Assembly: GCA_958415865.1 (NCBI GenBank)
Contig: CATYZV010000041.1
Location: 1 to 9,888 of the forward strand
Length of the DNA stretch: 9,888 nucleotides
Direction of reading: 5' to 3'
DNA from: an uncultured Selenomonadaceae bacterium
Lineage (GTDB): Bacteria; Bacillota; Negativicutes; Selenomonadales; Selenomonadaceae
Part shown: piece by piece, positions 1-7,997 of the stretch
Numbering within the stretch: the stretch's first letter is position 1
How the letters are laid out: each line of letters starts with the position of its first letter
Program-made: the position numbers and the translations under genes
The notes under the pieces: generated by a model
What the model saw: the letters and a program-made list of their open reading frames with translations, nothing else
Database searches by the model: none
Told to the model about the DNA's origin: nothing

Positions 1-21
1 AAATTAAATTTCCGTAAATAA
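1..21 (+). CDS. rpsO: 3' end of probable ribosomal protein S15 gene (partial)
   Basis: Reading from base 1 in frame 1 gives K-L-N-F-R-K followed by a TAA stop at 19-21. Ribosomal protein S15 commonly ends in a short basic tail of the K-L-x-L-R-(K/R) kind, and rpsO directly upstream of pnp is a widely conserved gene order. A terminator hairpin begins a few bases after this stop, as expected for the end of a gene. Only six codons are visible, so the call rests on position and tail resemblance. It could also be chance or another gene. Confidence 0.45.
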   Translation, partial: KLNFRK

Positions 22-28
22 TTAATTT

Positions 29-60
29 AGAAGAAGCGGGAGCCTTTCCCGCTTTTTCTT
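29..60 (+). terminator. Rho-independent terminator between upstream gene and pnp
   Basis: Bases 34-41 (AAGCGGGA) pair perfectly with 47-54 (TCCCGCTT) around a 5-base loop. The helix extends outward to 29/59 through one G-T wobble, and the descending arm runs into a T-rich stretch (53-60, interrupted by one C). It should end most transcription from the upstream gene and may act as a partial attenuator ahead of pnp. Confidence 0.8.
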
Positions 61-108
61 TTGGCAAAAATAACCAATTTTTAAGGCAATAATGTGTATA
101 TGCAGTTT

Positions 109-150
109 ATAGCAGCATAATGCGCCGAGCAGGGCAGATATTGCTGCTGT
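109..150 (+). promoter_or_regulatory. Stem-loop in the pnp 5' leader
   Basis: Bases 111-117 (AGCAGCA) are the exact reverse complement of 142-148 (TGCTGCT). The helix extends outward with wobble and A-T pairs to 109/150. Inside it, 118-119 can pair with 139-140 and 121-123 with 134-136, giving an interrupted hairpin about 40 bases long. It sits 24 bases before the pnp ribosome binding site. In enterobacteria a leader hairpin upstream of pnp is cut by RNase III and mediates autoregulation by PNPase; an equivalent role here is only an analogy. I found no convincing -35/-10 pair for pnp in 60-180, so read-through from upstream is possible. Confidence 0.4.
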
Positions 151-186
151 GGGTTTGTACATACTTATATATTTAGGAGGTTGCTG

Positions 187-2256
187 ATGTACACTTTTAA
201 AACAGAGCTTGGCGGCCGCAGTTTCGTCGTTGAAACGGGCAAGATGGCTAAACAGGCAAATGGTGCCGCTCTCGTGCGTTATGGCGATACAGTAGTTCTC
301 GTTACAGCTACGGCTTCTTTAGAACCGCGCGAAGGCGTTGACTTCTTCCCGCTGACCGTGGATTACGAAGAAAAAATGTATTCCGTGGGCAAGATTCCCG
401 GCGGCTTCATCAAACGTGAAGGCCGTCCTGCTGAATCCGGTATTTTGCACAGCCGCTTGATCGACCGCCCTATCCGCCCGCTGTTCCCGGAAGGCTATAG
501 AAACGATGTGCAGATCGTAGCGACTGTACTGTCGGTAGATCAGGACAACCCGCCGGAAATCGCCGGCATGATCGGTGCCTCGTGCGCTCTGTCCATCTCT
601 GACATCCCGTTCATGGGACCGATTGCCGGTGTGCGCGTAGGCCGCGTAGACGGACAGTTCGTCATCAATCCGACGGTTGCTCAGATGGAAAAATCGGATC
701 TCAATCTGACGGTAGCAGGCTCTCATGACGCTGTGATGATGGTTGAAGCCGGTGCCAAGGAACTGCCGGAAGATGTAGTGCTCGACGCTATACTGTTCGG
801 CCATCAGGAAATCAAGCGCATGGTGGAATTCCAGAACGATATGGTGGCTCAGTGCGGCAAGGAAAAACGCCAGTCCAAGCTGTTTGAAGTGCCGGAAGAA
901 CTCGTACAGGAAATTCACGACTATACTTTTGAAAAACTCAATGCTGCCGTACGCGATGCCGACAAATTGCGCCGCGATGAACACGTAGCAGCCGTAAAAG
1001 AAGAAGCTAAGGAACATTTCCTCGAACTGTATCCTGAAATGGATATGGAAATCGATTACGTATTATACAAGACCTTAAAAGGCATCGTTCGCCACATGAT
1101 CACGCATGAAAAAATCCGCCCGGACGGACGCGGACTTGAAGAAGTGCGTCCTATCAGCTGCGAAACGGGTCTTCTGCCCCGCACGCACGGCAGCGCACTG
1201 TTCACGCGCGGTCAGACCCAGATACTCAACATCACGACGCTCGGCGCACTCGGCGATGAACAGACGATCGACGGTATCGGCGTAGAAAAATCGAAACGCT
1301 ACATTCACCATTACAATTTCCCCGGCTACTCCGTCGGCGAAGCACGCCCGATGCGCAGCCCCGGCCGCCGCGAAATCGGCCATGGTGCACTGGCAGAACG
1401 CGCACTCGTGCCGGTAATTCCTTCTGAAACAGAATTTCCCTACACGCTGCGCCTCGTATCGGAAGTACTCGAATCGAACGGCTCCAGCTCTATGGGCAGC
1501 GTCTGCGCCAGCACTTTATCCTTAATGGATGCCGGCGTGCCTATCAAAAAGCCTGTTTCCGGCTGTGCTATGGGTCTTGTAAAAGACGGCGATGCTTACA
1601 CTATTTTGACGGACATTCAGGGCATGGAAGATGCGCTCGGCGATATGGACTTCAAGGTAGCAGGCACGCCTGACGGCATTACCGCTATTCAGATGGATAT
1701 CAAAGTTGACGGCCTCAGCCGTGAAATCCTCGCCTCAGCACTGGCACAGGCTAAGCGCGGCCGCGAATTCATCCTCGGCAAGATGCTCGAATGTATCAGC
1801 GAACCGAGAAAAGAACTTTCCCCGTACGCTCCTCGCGTAACCTCGATGAAGATAAATGTGGATAAAATCCGCGACGTAATCGGACCGGGCGGCAAGACGA
1901 TCAAAAAGATCATCGACGAAACAGGCGTTCAGATCGATATTGAAGACGACGGCAGCGTATTCATCACAGCTGTAGATGCTCAGTCAGCAGCCAAAGCTCA
2001 AGCCATCATCGAAGACCTGACGCGCGATGTCGTAGTCGGCGAAACGTACAAAGGCAAAGTTACTCGCATAATGAACTTCGGCGCATTCATGGAAATCCTG
2101 CCGGGCAAAGAAGGTCTCTGCCACATCTCTCAGCTGGCTAAAAAGCGCGTAGAAAAAGTGGAAGATGTCGTCAAAGTCGGCGATGAAATGGATGTCAAAG
2201 TCGTGGAAATCGACCGCCAGGGCCGCATCAATCTGTCGCATAAAGTCCTGCTTTGA
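187..2256 (+). CDS. pnp: Polynucleotide phosphorylase (polyribonucleotide nucleotidyltransferase)
   Basis: This enzyme degrades RNA 3' to 5' using phosphate, releasing nucleoside diphosphates, and can add 3' tails in reverse. It is cytoplasmic, trimeric and often part of the RNA degradosome. The 689-residue product has the full family order: first RNase PH core (about 1-140), helical linker (about 235-315), second RNase PH core (about 320-540), KH domain (about 550-612, GPGG loop at 566-569) and S1 domain (about 617-687). Catalytic signatures are intact: the phosphate-binding NGSSS at 431-435, and D482, D488 and K490, which align with E. coli D486, D492 and K494. I chose ATG 187 because AGGAGG (175-180) lies six bases upstream; an in-frame TTG at 181 directly abuts that site. 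The protein ends right after S1 without the longer tail of some homologues. It is the first gene of a pnp-trmL-murB operon. Confidence 0.97.
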   Translation: MYTFKTELGGRSFVVETGKMAKQANGAALVRYGDTVVLVTATASLEPREGVDFFPLTVDYEEKMYSVGKIPGGFIKREGRPAESGILHSRLIDRPIRPLFPEGYRNDVQIVATVLSVDQDNPPEIAGMIGASCALSISDIPFMGPIAGVRVGRVDGQFVINPTVAQMEKSDLNLTVAGSHDAVMMVEAGAKELPEDVVLDAILFGHQEIKRMVEFQNDMVAQCGKEKRQSKLFEVPEELVQEIHDYTFEKLNAAVRDADKLRRDEHVAAVKEEAKEHFLELYPEMDMEIDYVLYKTLKGIVRHMITHEKIRPDGRGLEEVRPISCETGLLPRTHGSALFTRGQTQILNITTLGALGDEQTIDGIGVEKSKRYIHHYNFPGYSVGEARPMRSPGRREIGHGALAERALVPVIPSETEFPYTLRLVSEVLESNGSSSMGSVCASTLSLMDAGVPIKKPVSGCAMGLVKDGDAYTILTDIQGMEDALGDMDFKVAGTPDGITAIQMDIKVDGLSREILASALAQAKRGREFILGKMLECISEPRKELSPYAPRVTSMKINVDKIRDVIGPGGKTIKKIIDETGVQIDIEDDGSVFITAVDAQSAAKAQAIIEDLTRDVVVGETYKGKVTRIMNFGAFMEILPGKEGLCHISQLAKKRVEKVEDVVKVGDEMDVKVVEIDRQGRINLSHKVLL

Positions 2257-2267
2257 AGGTGAGCTAA

Positions 2268-2750
2268 TTGCATATAGTATTGATTGAACCGGAAATTCCT
2301 GCCAATACGGGCAATATCTCCAGGCTCTGTGCCAATACCGGCATAGAGCTGCACCTGGTAAAGCCGCTGGGCTTTTCCGTTGATGACAAGCACTTAAAGC
2401 GCGCCGGACTCGATTACTGGCATCTGATGACGATTCACTACCACGAAAACTTTGACGAAGTGCTGGAAAAGTACAAGGGACATAAGTTTCACTTTGCCAC
2501 GACGAAGGCAGCTCACGTCTACAGCGATGTGCAGTACGGACCCGACGATATGCTGGTATTCGGCAAGGAAACGGCAGGTATTCCCGAAAGCATTTTAAAA
2601 GAGCATTGGGATGACTGTATCCGCATACCGATGGTCAGCCAGTCCCGCTCTTTGAACTTGTCAAATTCCGTGGCTGTCATTGCCTATGAAGCGATGCGCC
2701 AGCTCAATTTTGCCAATTTAAAACAGCTAGGAAAAGATCATCTGGATTAA
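2268..2750 (+). CDS. trmL: tRNA (cytidine/uridine-34-2'-O)-methyltransferase TrmL
   Basis: A SPOUT-class (TrmH family) methyltransferase that uses S-adenosylmethionine to methylate the 2'-O of the wobble nucleotide in tRNA-Leu isoacceptors. At 160 residues it matches the single-domain TrmL length. All three trefoil-knot motifs are visible: the N-terminal PANTGNISR block (11-19), FGKETAGIP (98-106), and the C-terminal IPM...SLNLSNSVAV block (120-137) that forms the knot and cofactor pocket. Start is TTG 2268, preceded by AAGGTGAG (2256-2263); the first residues, HIVLIEPEIP, are the usual family N-terminus, so the TTG is well supported. It begins 11 bases after the pnp stop and is followed 15 bases later by murB, so it is co-transcribed. 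It was formerly annotated as YibK or CspR. The exact tRNA target is inferred from the family. Confidence 0.93.
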   Translation: MHIVLIEPEIPANTGNISRLCANTGIELHLVKPLGFSVDDKHLKRAGLDYWHLMTIHYHENFDEVLEKYKGHKFHFATTKAAHVYSDVQYGPDDMLVFGKETAGIPESILKEHWDDCIRIPMVSQSRSLNLSNSVAVIAYEAMRQLNFANLKQLGKDHLD

Positions 2751-2765
2751 CAAGGAGGCTTCTTG

Positions 2766-3701
2766 ATGAACGACTTGTTGAATATGCCAAACTGCATAAA
2801 TGAATTAAAGCAGCTTCTGCCGCCGGATGCCGTTCTGACGGATGAACCGATGAGCCGCCATACGACTTTTCAGATCGGCGGCCCTGCCGACTGCTTTGTG
2901 ATGCCGTCTACCGTCGATGAAGCCATCAGTATCGTCAAGACAGTAAAAAAATACAATGTTCCCTTTACTTTTTTGGGCAAAGGCTCCAACCTGCTCGTCA
3001 TGGACAAAGGCATACGCGGCGTAGTGCTCAACCTAAGCGATGAACACTTCGGCAAAATCAGCTATGACGAATCGAAAGATGTTGTCAAGGCACAATGCGG
3101 TGCCGCAATGACGGACGTATCAAAATTTGCAGGCAGCAAAAGCCTGACCGGCATAGAATTTGCCGTCGGCATTCCCGGCAGCATCGGCGGCTGCATCTTC
3201 ATGGATGCCGGAGCGTACGACGGCGAAATGCGCAACGTCGTAAAAAGCGTTACGGCTGTCAGCCCGGACGGCGAACTAAAACACTTTAACAATGAAGAAG
3301 CCGATTTTGGCTACCGCCACAGCGTATTTCAAGACAACGGCGATTTGATTCTCGAAGTAGAATTGCAGCTGAAAAAAGGCGATAGCGAAAAGATCAACGC
3401 CCGCATGGCGGATTTGACCCAGCGGCGCGAAAGCAAACAGCCCTTAGAACTGCCCAGTGCAGGCAGCACCTTTAAACGCCCTAAAGGCTACTTTGCCGGA
3501 ACCCTGATAGATCAGACGGGTCTTAAGGGACTCACCGTCGGCGGCGCGCAGGTATCGAAAAAACACGCCGGCTTCGTCGTCAACATCGGCGGCGCAACAG
3601 CTCAGGATGTGCTTGACTTAATCGCCGAAGTGCAAAAAAGAGTTTACGCAGCACACGGCGTGATGCTCTATCCCGAAGTACGCATGCTAGGAGAACAGTG
3701 A
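2766..3701 (+). CDS. murB: UDP-N-acetylenolpyruvoylglucosamine reductase MurB
   Basis: A cytoplasmic FAD enzyme that uses NADPH to reduce UDP-GlcNAc-enolpyruvate to UDP-N-acetylmuramate, the second committed step of peptidoglycan precursor synthesis. The 311-residue product shows the FAD-binding N-terminal half with GKGSN (71-75) and GIPGSIGG (135-142). It also carries the substrate residues YRHS (183-186), the proton-donor serine S234 in SAGSTFKRP, and the conserved glutamate E304 in LYPEVR. SAGSTFKRP and the compact length fit the type II MurB of Firmicutes, which lacks the extra loop of the E. coli enzyme. I chose ATG 2766 because AAGGAGG (2752-2758) lies seven bases upstream; the adjacent TTG at 2763 is spaced less well. 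It is the last gene of the pnp operon, ending before a strong terminator. Confidence 0.96.
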   Translation: MNDLLNMPNCINELKQLLPPDAVLTDEPMSRHTTFQIGGPADCFVMPSTVDEAISIVKTVKKYNVPFTFLGKGSNLLVMDKGIRGVVLNLSDEHFGKISYDESKDVVKAQCGAAMTDVSKFAGSKSLTGIEFAVGIPGSIGGCIFMDAGAYDGEMRNVVKSVTAVSPDGELKHFNNEEADFGYRHSVFQDNGDLILEVELQLKKGDSEKINARMADLTQRRESKQPLELPSAGSTFKRPKGYFAGTLIDQTGLKGLTVGGAQVSKKHAGFVVNIGGATAQDVLDLIAEVQKRVYAAHGVMLYPEVRMLGEQ

Positions 3702-3733
3702 TTAACTGTCGAATTTATATTTATATAGAAGCT

Positions 3734-3767
3734 AAGCCACAGGATTGTAATTTTTCCTGTGGCTTTT
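3734..3767 (+). terminator. Terminator of the pnp-trmL-murB operon
   Basis: Bases 3734-3744 (AAGCCACAGGA) and 3755-3765 (TCCTGTGGCTT) form a perfect 11-bp stem with a 10-base loop. The stem runs into TTTT at 3764-3767. It lies 32 bases after the murB stop and just before the promoter of the next operon, so the two blocks are insulated from each other. Confidence 0.85.
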
Positions 3768-3778
3768 GCTATTATTTA

Positions 3779-3807
3779 TTGAAATTTATATTTGTAAAGA
3801 CTATAAT
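3779..3807 (+). promoter_or_regulatory. Strong sigma-A promoter for the radical SAM-alr-permease operon
   Basis: TTGAAA at 3779-3784 and a perfect TATAAT at 3802-3807 are separated by exactly 17 bases (3785-3801). This predicts a start near 3814 and a leader of about 49 bases before the TTG start codon. It lies directly downstream of the murB terminator. No obvious operator dyad overlaps it. Confidence 0.75.
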
Positions 3808-3862
3808 TTCTTTATGCTGTATTTATATTGGAAGCTTAAACATATGAAAGTGAGGCTTTAGT

Positions 3863-4507
3863 TTGATTCTATACACTCTGCACAATAACGGCTACATCGA
3901 CTTTGCCGAAAAAGTGAAGATGTTCCCTAAGGAAAAGTTCAATATGTACGTCAATCTGACGAACCGCTGCAACTGTAACTGTACTTTCTGCCTGCGCCAC
4001 TTAAAGGAAGATCACAGCCTGTGGCTAAAAGGCGGCGAGCCTTCGATTGAAGAAGTGAAAAAGGCTTTACTTGCCGCGCCTATGGACCATGTAGCGGAAA
4101 TCGTCATCTGCGGCTTCGGTGAACCGACGATGCGCCTTGACGACCTATTGGTTATTTTACGCTTCATCCGTGAAAAATTTCCCAATATCAAGACGCGCAT
4201 GAACACGAACGGCCTGAGCGATTTAGAATACCGCAAAAAGACAGCTTCCTTATTTAAGGGTCTGCTCGATACAATTTCCATCAGCCTCAATGAATCAACG
4301 GCACAGAAGTATCTCGATGTTACGCGCAGCCGCTTTGGCATTAAATCGTATCAGGCTATGCTGGAATTTGCACGCGACTGCAAAGCGTATGTTCCCAATG
4401 TCGTCGTTACGGTCGTTGACATCATCGGCGCAGAGGAAATAGCCGCTTGCCGCAAAGTCTGCGAGCAGTACGGGCTGAAGCTGCGCGTGCGCACGTATGA
4501 AACCTGA
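3863..4507 (+). CDS. Short radical SAM protein of the TatD-associated family
   Basis: A 214-residue radical SAM protein. The CX3CX2C cluster motif is C36, C40 and C43 in NRCNCNCTFC, which would bind the [4Fe-4S] cluster that cleaves S-adenosylmethionine. GFGEP (84-88) is the SAM-binding GGEP-like motif; TNG (115-117), SISLN (139-143) and VTVVD (182-186) are later barrel strands. The whole pattern (YVNLTNRC, CGFGEP, TNGL, DTISISLN, YVPNVVVTVVD, LKLRVR) resembles the family described as TatD family nuclease-associated radical SAM protein, whose substrate is unknown. The protein ends at the barrel with no SPASM or other auxiliary cluster domain. Start is TTG 3863, with AGTGAGG (3849-3855) seven bases upstream. 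No tatD is present; the next gene is alr, 42 bases on. An activase or modifying role is possible, but no function can be assigned. Confidence 0.85.
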   Translation: MILYTLHNNGYIDFAEKVKMFPKEKFNMYVNLTNRCNCNCTFCLRHLKEDHSLWLKGGEPSIEEVKKALLAAPMDHVAEIVICGFGEPTMRLDDLLVILRFIREKFPNIKTRMNTNGLSDLEYRKKTASLFKGLLDTISISLNESTAQKYLDVTRSRFGIKSYQAMLEFARDCKAYVPNVVVTVVDIIGAEEIAACRKVCEQYGLKLRVRTYET

Positions 4508-4549
4508 TTTGTTCTTTACCGATTTTAATTCTAGGAAGTGAATGTATAA

Positions 4550-5752
4550 ATGGAAGCTATCTCGGCAGGCATGGATAAACCGCTATGGGCGGAAGTAAAT
4601 CTCGATACAGCAGCTGAAAATATCCGCCTAATCCGTAAAATGGCAAAATCCAAAGAAGTAGCCGCTGTAGTCAAGGCAGATGCTTACGGGCACGGTGCTG
4701 TTACTTTGGCTAAAGTATTCTTGGCTAACGGTGCTGACCGTTTTGCCGTGGCTAGGCTCGATGAAGCTATTGAACTGCGCCGCAGCGGCATTACCGTGCC
4801 CATTTTCGTACTCGGCCATGTCGATGCGCAGTACGCAGCGCAGGCAATCGCCTACAACGTCGATATCTGCATGTACAGCTATGAAGAAGCCAAGCTGTTT
4901 TCAGATGAAGCAGTGCGGCAGAATGCCACAGTGAAATTCGATATAGCTATCGACAGCGGCATGAACCGCATCGGCTACAAGCCCACGGCTGAATCAGTCG
5001 ATGAGATTGAAAAAATAAGCCGCCTGCCCCATGTTGCATTAGAAGGCATCTTTACGCATTTCTGTCTGGCAGACTGCATGGATAAGACGTTCACACATGA
5101 ACAGTACAAGAGATTCAAATGGATCTGCGATGAACTTGCAGCACGCGGCGTGCAGATTAAAATCCACCACTGTGCCAACAGCGCAGCTATATTAGAGCTG
5201 CCGCAGTACCACTGGGATATGGTGCGTGCCGGCATCATTCTCTACGGCATGGCTCCTTCAAAGGAAGTAGGCATTGAAGGCACGGGCTTAAAGCCTGTCA
5301 TGAGCTTAAAATGCACCGTAACCCATGTAAAGCGCATTGAACCGGGCGAAGGCATCAGCTACGGTCATAAATTTATAGCCAAGACACCGCGCATTATCGC
5401 TACTATTCCGGCTGGCTATGCCGACGGCTACACGCGCCTCTTATCAGGCAAAGCGGAAGTATTGATTCACGGTCAGCGTGCTAAAGTTGTAGGCAATATC
5501 TGCATGGACCAGTGCATGGTCGATGTAACTGATATTCCCTCAGTAAAAGTCGGAGATGAAGTTGTGCTGTTCGGCTGCCAAGGCTCTCAACAGATATTGG
5601 CTGATGAACTTGCCGATAAACTCGGCACGATCAATTACGAAATCACCTGCATGATATCGCGCCGCGTGCCGCGCGTCTATATTCAAAACGGCAAAAAAGC
5701 ATTTTATAAAGATTATCTGACTGATTTAGCCTTAAATGTATACGACATTTAA
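4550..5752 (+). CDS. alr: Alanine racemase
   Basis: A PLP-dependent fold-type III racemase that interconverts L- and D-alanine, supplying D-Ala for peptidoglycan cross-links. The 400-residue product has the PLP lysine K42 in the signature AVVKADAYGHG (39-49), R140 in MNRIGY, the second catalytic base Y271 in GISYGHKF, and the C-terminal beta-domain with VGNICMDQCMVDV (314-326) and the family end block (YEITCMISRRVPRVY). About 20 residues follow that block (382-400), slightly longer than many homologues. Start is ATG 4550, preceded by AGGAAGTG (4533-4540). It lies 42 bases after the radical SAM gene and 30 bases (to the preferred TTG) before the permease, with no terminator on either side, so the three genes look like one operon. 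A dedicated promoter before alr was not evident. Confidence 0.96.
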   Translation: MEAISAGMDKPLWAEVNLDTAAENIRLIRKMAKSKEVAAVVKADAYGHGAVTLAKVFLANGADRFAVARLDEAIELRRSGITVPIFVLGHVDAQYAAQAIAYNVDICMYSYEEAKLFSDEAVRQNATVKFDIAIDSGMNRIGYKPTAESVDEIEKISRLPHVALEGIFTHFCLADCMDKTFTHEQYKRFKWICDELAARGVQIKIHHCANSAAILELPQYHWDMVRAGIILYGMAPSKEVGIEGTGLKPVMSLKCTVTHVKRIEPGEGISYGHKFIAKTPRIIATIPAGYADGYTRLLSGKAEVLIHGQRAKVVGNICMDQCMVDVTDIPSVKVGDEVVLFGCQGSQQILADELADKLGTINYEITCMISRRVPRVYIQNGKKAFYKDYLTDLALNVYDI

Positions 5753-5782
5753 TATTTATTCCACAGAAAGAAAGTGATTCTA

Positions 5783-7072
5783 TTGTTGACGAGTGCAGCG
5801 TATATAGCTATCGGTATATTCATCATAGCTTACATACTGATCATCTCGGAAAAAATCCAGCGTACTGTCGTCGGCTTATCCGGAGCAATGCTGATGATAG
5901 TACTGGGCATCTTATCACAGGAACAGGCTGTAAGCCATATCGACTTCAACACCATCGGGCTTTTAGCCGGCATGATGATCATGGTCAATATAACGAGTGA
6001 AACGGGCCTATTCAACTATCTCGCCATCTGGGCGGCAAAAAAAGTAAAGGCAAATCCCGTAAGCCTGCTGTTCGCACTTTCAGCACTGACTGCCGTCTGC
6101 TCAGCATTTCTCGACAACGTAACCACTGTGCTTTTGACTGTGCCTGTTACGTTCAGCATCACCTCACAGCTCAAAGTACCTGTACAGCCCTTTTTGATCG
6201 CGCAGATCATGTCGTCCAACATCGGCGGTACTGCTACCCTGATAGGCGACCCTCCGAACATCATGATCGGCTCTGCCGTGCCGGAAATGGACTTCATGTC
6301 CTTTTTAACAAATCTCGGCGACATCTGTGTAGTCATCTTCCTCGTTACCATCGGCCTCATAATAGCTATCTATCATAAAAAACTCAAGACCACACCGGAA
6401 CTTCAAACGAAAGTTATGGCGATGGACGAAACGAAAGAACTCAAGAATAAAACTCTGCTGACAAAATGCTTAACCGTGCTGGCGCTGACCATCATCACCT
6501 TCATGTTCCATTCCCAGCTCGGACTGGAATCAGCAACGGTTGCATTAAGCGGTGCATCTCTCTTAATGCTCATCACCATCAGCACGCATGAAGAAGCTAT
6601 CGTGCGCATCCTCGGCCGTCTGGAATGGCTGGCTATCTTCTTCTTCGTCGGCTTATTCGTGCTCGTCGGCGGTCTCGTAGAAACGGGTGTCATCAAGGCT
6701 ATGGCAGCCGAAGCTATCAAGATCACGGCAGGCAGCGTAACAGCCTCTACCATGCTGATCCTCTGGCTCAGTGCCATTGCTTCGGCATTCATCGACAATA
6801 TCCCGTTTGTCGCTACGCTGATCCCTATGATCAAGGAAATGGGCACTATGGGCATGACCAATCTCGAACCACTCTGGTGGGCACTGTCTCTCGGCGCGTG
6901 CCTCGGCGGCAACGGTACCTTGATCGGAGCAAGTGCCAATGTAGTAGTAGCAGGCATGGCAAGCCAGCACGGCGAAAAAATCTCTTTCGTCGGCTACCTC
7001 AAAATAGCCTTTCCGCTGATGATACTGTCCATCATCATCTCCAGCATCTACATCTATTTCAGATATTTATAA
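5783..7072 (+). CDS. ArsB/NhaD/SLC13-type (ion transporter superfamily) permease
   Basis: An integral membrane protein of about 429 residues with roughly ten or eleven hydrophobic segments. It shows the inverted-repeat build of the ion transporter superfamily. The first half has SAFLDN (107-112) and GGTATLIGDPPNIMIG (148-163); the second half has SAFIDN (334-339) and GGNGTLIGASANV (375-387). These match the ArsB/NhaD permease group (P-protein-like) related to SLC13 carriers. Substrate cannot be read from sequence: sodium/proton exchange, an oxyanion or a dicarboxylate are all possible, and no arsA/arsR neighbour supports arsenite. The start is uncertain. GTG 5774 opens the frame but has only a weak, close AGAAAG, whereas AAAGTGAT (5771-5778) reads as the ribosome binding site for TTG 5783 or TTG 5786; I use 5783. 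It is the last gene of the radical SAM-alr operon, and its stop lies 21 bases before the terminator. Confidence 0.88.
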   Translation: MLTSAAYIAIGIFIIAYILIISEKIQRTVVGLSGAMLMIVLGILSQEQAVSHIDFNTIGLLAGMMIMVNITSETGLFNYLAIWAAKKVKANPVSLLFALSALTAVCSAFLDNVTTVLLTVPVTFSITSQLKVPVQPFLIAQIMSSNIGGTATLIGDPPNIMIGSAVPEMDFMSFLTNLGDICVVIFLVTIGLIIAIYHKKLKTTPELQTKVMAMDETKELKNKTLLTKCLTVLALTIITFMFHSQLGLESATVALSGASLLMLITISTHEEAIVRILGRLEWLAIFFFVGLFVLVGGLVETGVIKAMAAEAIKITAGSVTASTMLILWLSAIASAFIDNIPFVATLIPMIKEMGTMGMTNLEPLWWALSLGACLGGNGTLIGASANVVVAGMASQHGEKISFVGYLKIAFPLMILSIIISSIYIYFRYL

Positions 7073-7093
7073 TACGAATTACAGAACATGAAC

Positions 7094-7125
7094 AAAGCAG
7101 GGCTTATCGTAATGCCCTGCTTTTT
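7094..7125. terminator. Bidirectional terminator between convergent genes
   Basis: AAAGCAGGGC (7094-7103) is the exact reverse complement of GCCCTGCTTT (7114-7123), a 10-bp stem with a 10-base loop. On the + strand it continues into TTTTT (7121-7125) and ends the permease operon. Read on the - strand it also ends in a short T-rich run, so it can stop the secreted-protein gene, whose stop codon is at 7133. Confidence 0.85.
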
Positions 7126-7132
7126 GTATAAA

Positions 7133-7954
7133 TCAATCGTTCAAATCCTGCCGTATCTCATCTCTAAACGCCTCGAATATCTCTTTTAAACGTTCAGTAG
7201 ATATTCCTGTGCCGGCTGACATATCTGCGAGCTTTTCTTCATCACTCATCTTACGGAAGTCCTGCATGAAACCGTCCTTTTGATCGGCATCCATCTGCAC
7301 GTATTTATCGTGCAATGACTGCATATAGCTGCTCATAGCATCCACTTCCTGCTGCGTTATCTTTCCTTCAGCGATCAATTTCTGCCTGAGCTGCTGTAGA
7401 CCTTCATACATCTGCTGCTGACCTTTAAAGTGCGGATGTCTGCGCTCCGGTCTAAGAATAGAAACCAGCGTTGATTCAGCTATGCCGCTGCTCTTTGCCA
7501 GCTCAGGGATATTGTCCCTCAAAGAGAAATGATGCCTGTGCTGGTCGTGGTAGATGCGCGCTTCTCTCTTGTCCAGCTTGCGCATATTGTCTTCGTATTT
7601 CTGCCTATCTTTATAGAAGGAAATCAGTTTTTTCTTGAGCTTGTCCGCCTGCTGCTGAGATATCTTATTATCTGCTAAAGCATTATCTACCTGAGCAAAG
7701 CTATGTGCTGCATCCCTGCGGGTATCAGCATACATCCAGCTGTAATCACTTTCAAACTGCTGCTGATAAGCTCTTACCTGCTCACGGTCTTTATAAAATC
7801 TCGCCTGTCCGTCAGGCACTCCGCGCTCAAAACATTCTACACGGCTGGGCGGATAATCGCTATTATTGGGCGGTGCTGCCAGAGCAGCATTGGAAAATAC
7901 GAACATCGTGCAGCCAGCCAGAACGGCAGCCGTCATTTTTTTAGCATATCTCAT
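7133..7954 (-). CDS. Secreted helical protein with two repeated A-B modules, function unknown
   Basis: A 273-residue exported protein. Residues 1-26 form a signal peptide (basic MRYAKK, hydrophobic core, ALA-A cleavage site at 26/27). LAGC at 12-15 also resembles a lipobox, so a lipoprotein form is possible, though the hydrophobic stretch continues past that cysteine. The mature part is charged, Gln-rich and probably all helical. It shows an internal duplication: module A, centred on (D/E)(N/G)KI(S/T)QQ, occurs at about 90-116 and 191-219, and module B, centred on SGIAESTL / TGISTERL, at about 150-168 and 243-263. This resembles the DUF2680-like or SHOCT-like helical modules of Firmicute exported proteins, but no family is assigned firmly. 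Start is ATG 7954: AAGGGAGTG (7961-7969 on the - strand) is six bases upstream, and the in-frame GTG at 7963 is part of that site. Monocistronic, convergent with the permease. Confidence 0.8.
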   Translation of the reverse strand: MRYAKKMTAAVLAGCTMFVFSNAALAAPPNNSDYPPSRVECFERGVPDGQARFYKDREQVRAYQQQFESDYSWMYADTRRDAAHSFAQVDNALADNKISQQQADKLKKKLISFYKDRQKYEDNMRKLDKREARIYHDQHRHHFSLRDNIPELAKSSGIAESTLVSILRPERRHPHFKGQQQMYEGLQQLRQKLIAEGKITQQEVDAMSSYMQSLHDKYVQMDADQKDGFMQDFRKMSDEEKLADMSAGTGISTERLKEIFEAFRDEIRQDLND

Positions 7955-7997
7955 GAAAAACACTCCCTTGCCTATTTGTATTTCGGTTTATATTTTT

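Noticed and set aside
61..121. Promoter for pnp using TTGGCA (61-66) or CATAAT (116-121)
   Set aside because: TTGGCA has no matching -10 at 16-18 bases, and CATAAT has no -35 at the right distance. Neither makes a complete promoter.
319..1017. Long open frame on the - strand within pnp
   Set aside because: It lies wholly inside a certain gene, and its translation is low-complexity (rich in F, H and R) with no recognisable domain or ribosome binding site. It reflects codon bias of pnp on the opposite strand.
6403..6957. 184-codon open frame on the - strand within the permease gene
   Set aside because: It is antisense to a clear membrane protein gene. Its sequence has no domain, and it has no promoter or ribosome binding site of its own.
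6625..7131. 168-codon + strand frame overlapping the permease in another frame
   Set aside because: The translation is Arg/His/Gln-rich as expected for a frame-shifted reading of a GC-skewed gene, and it runs through the operon terminator.
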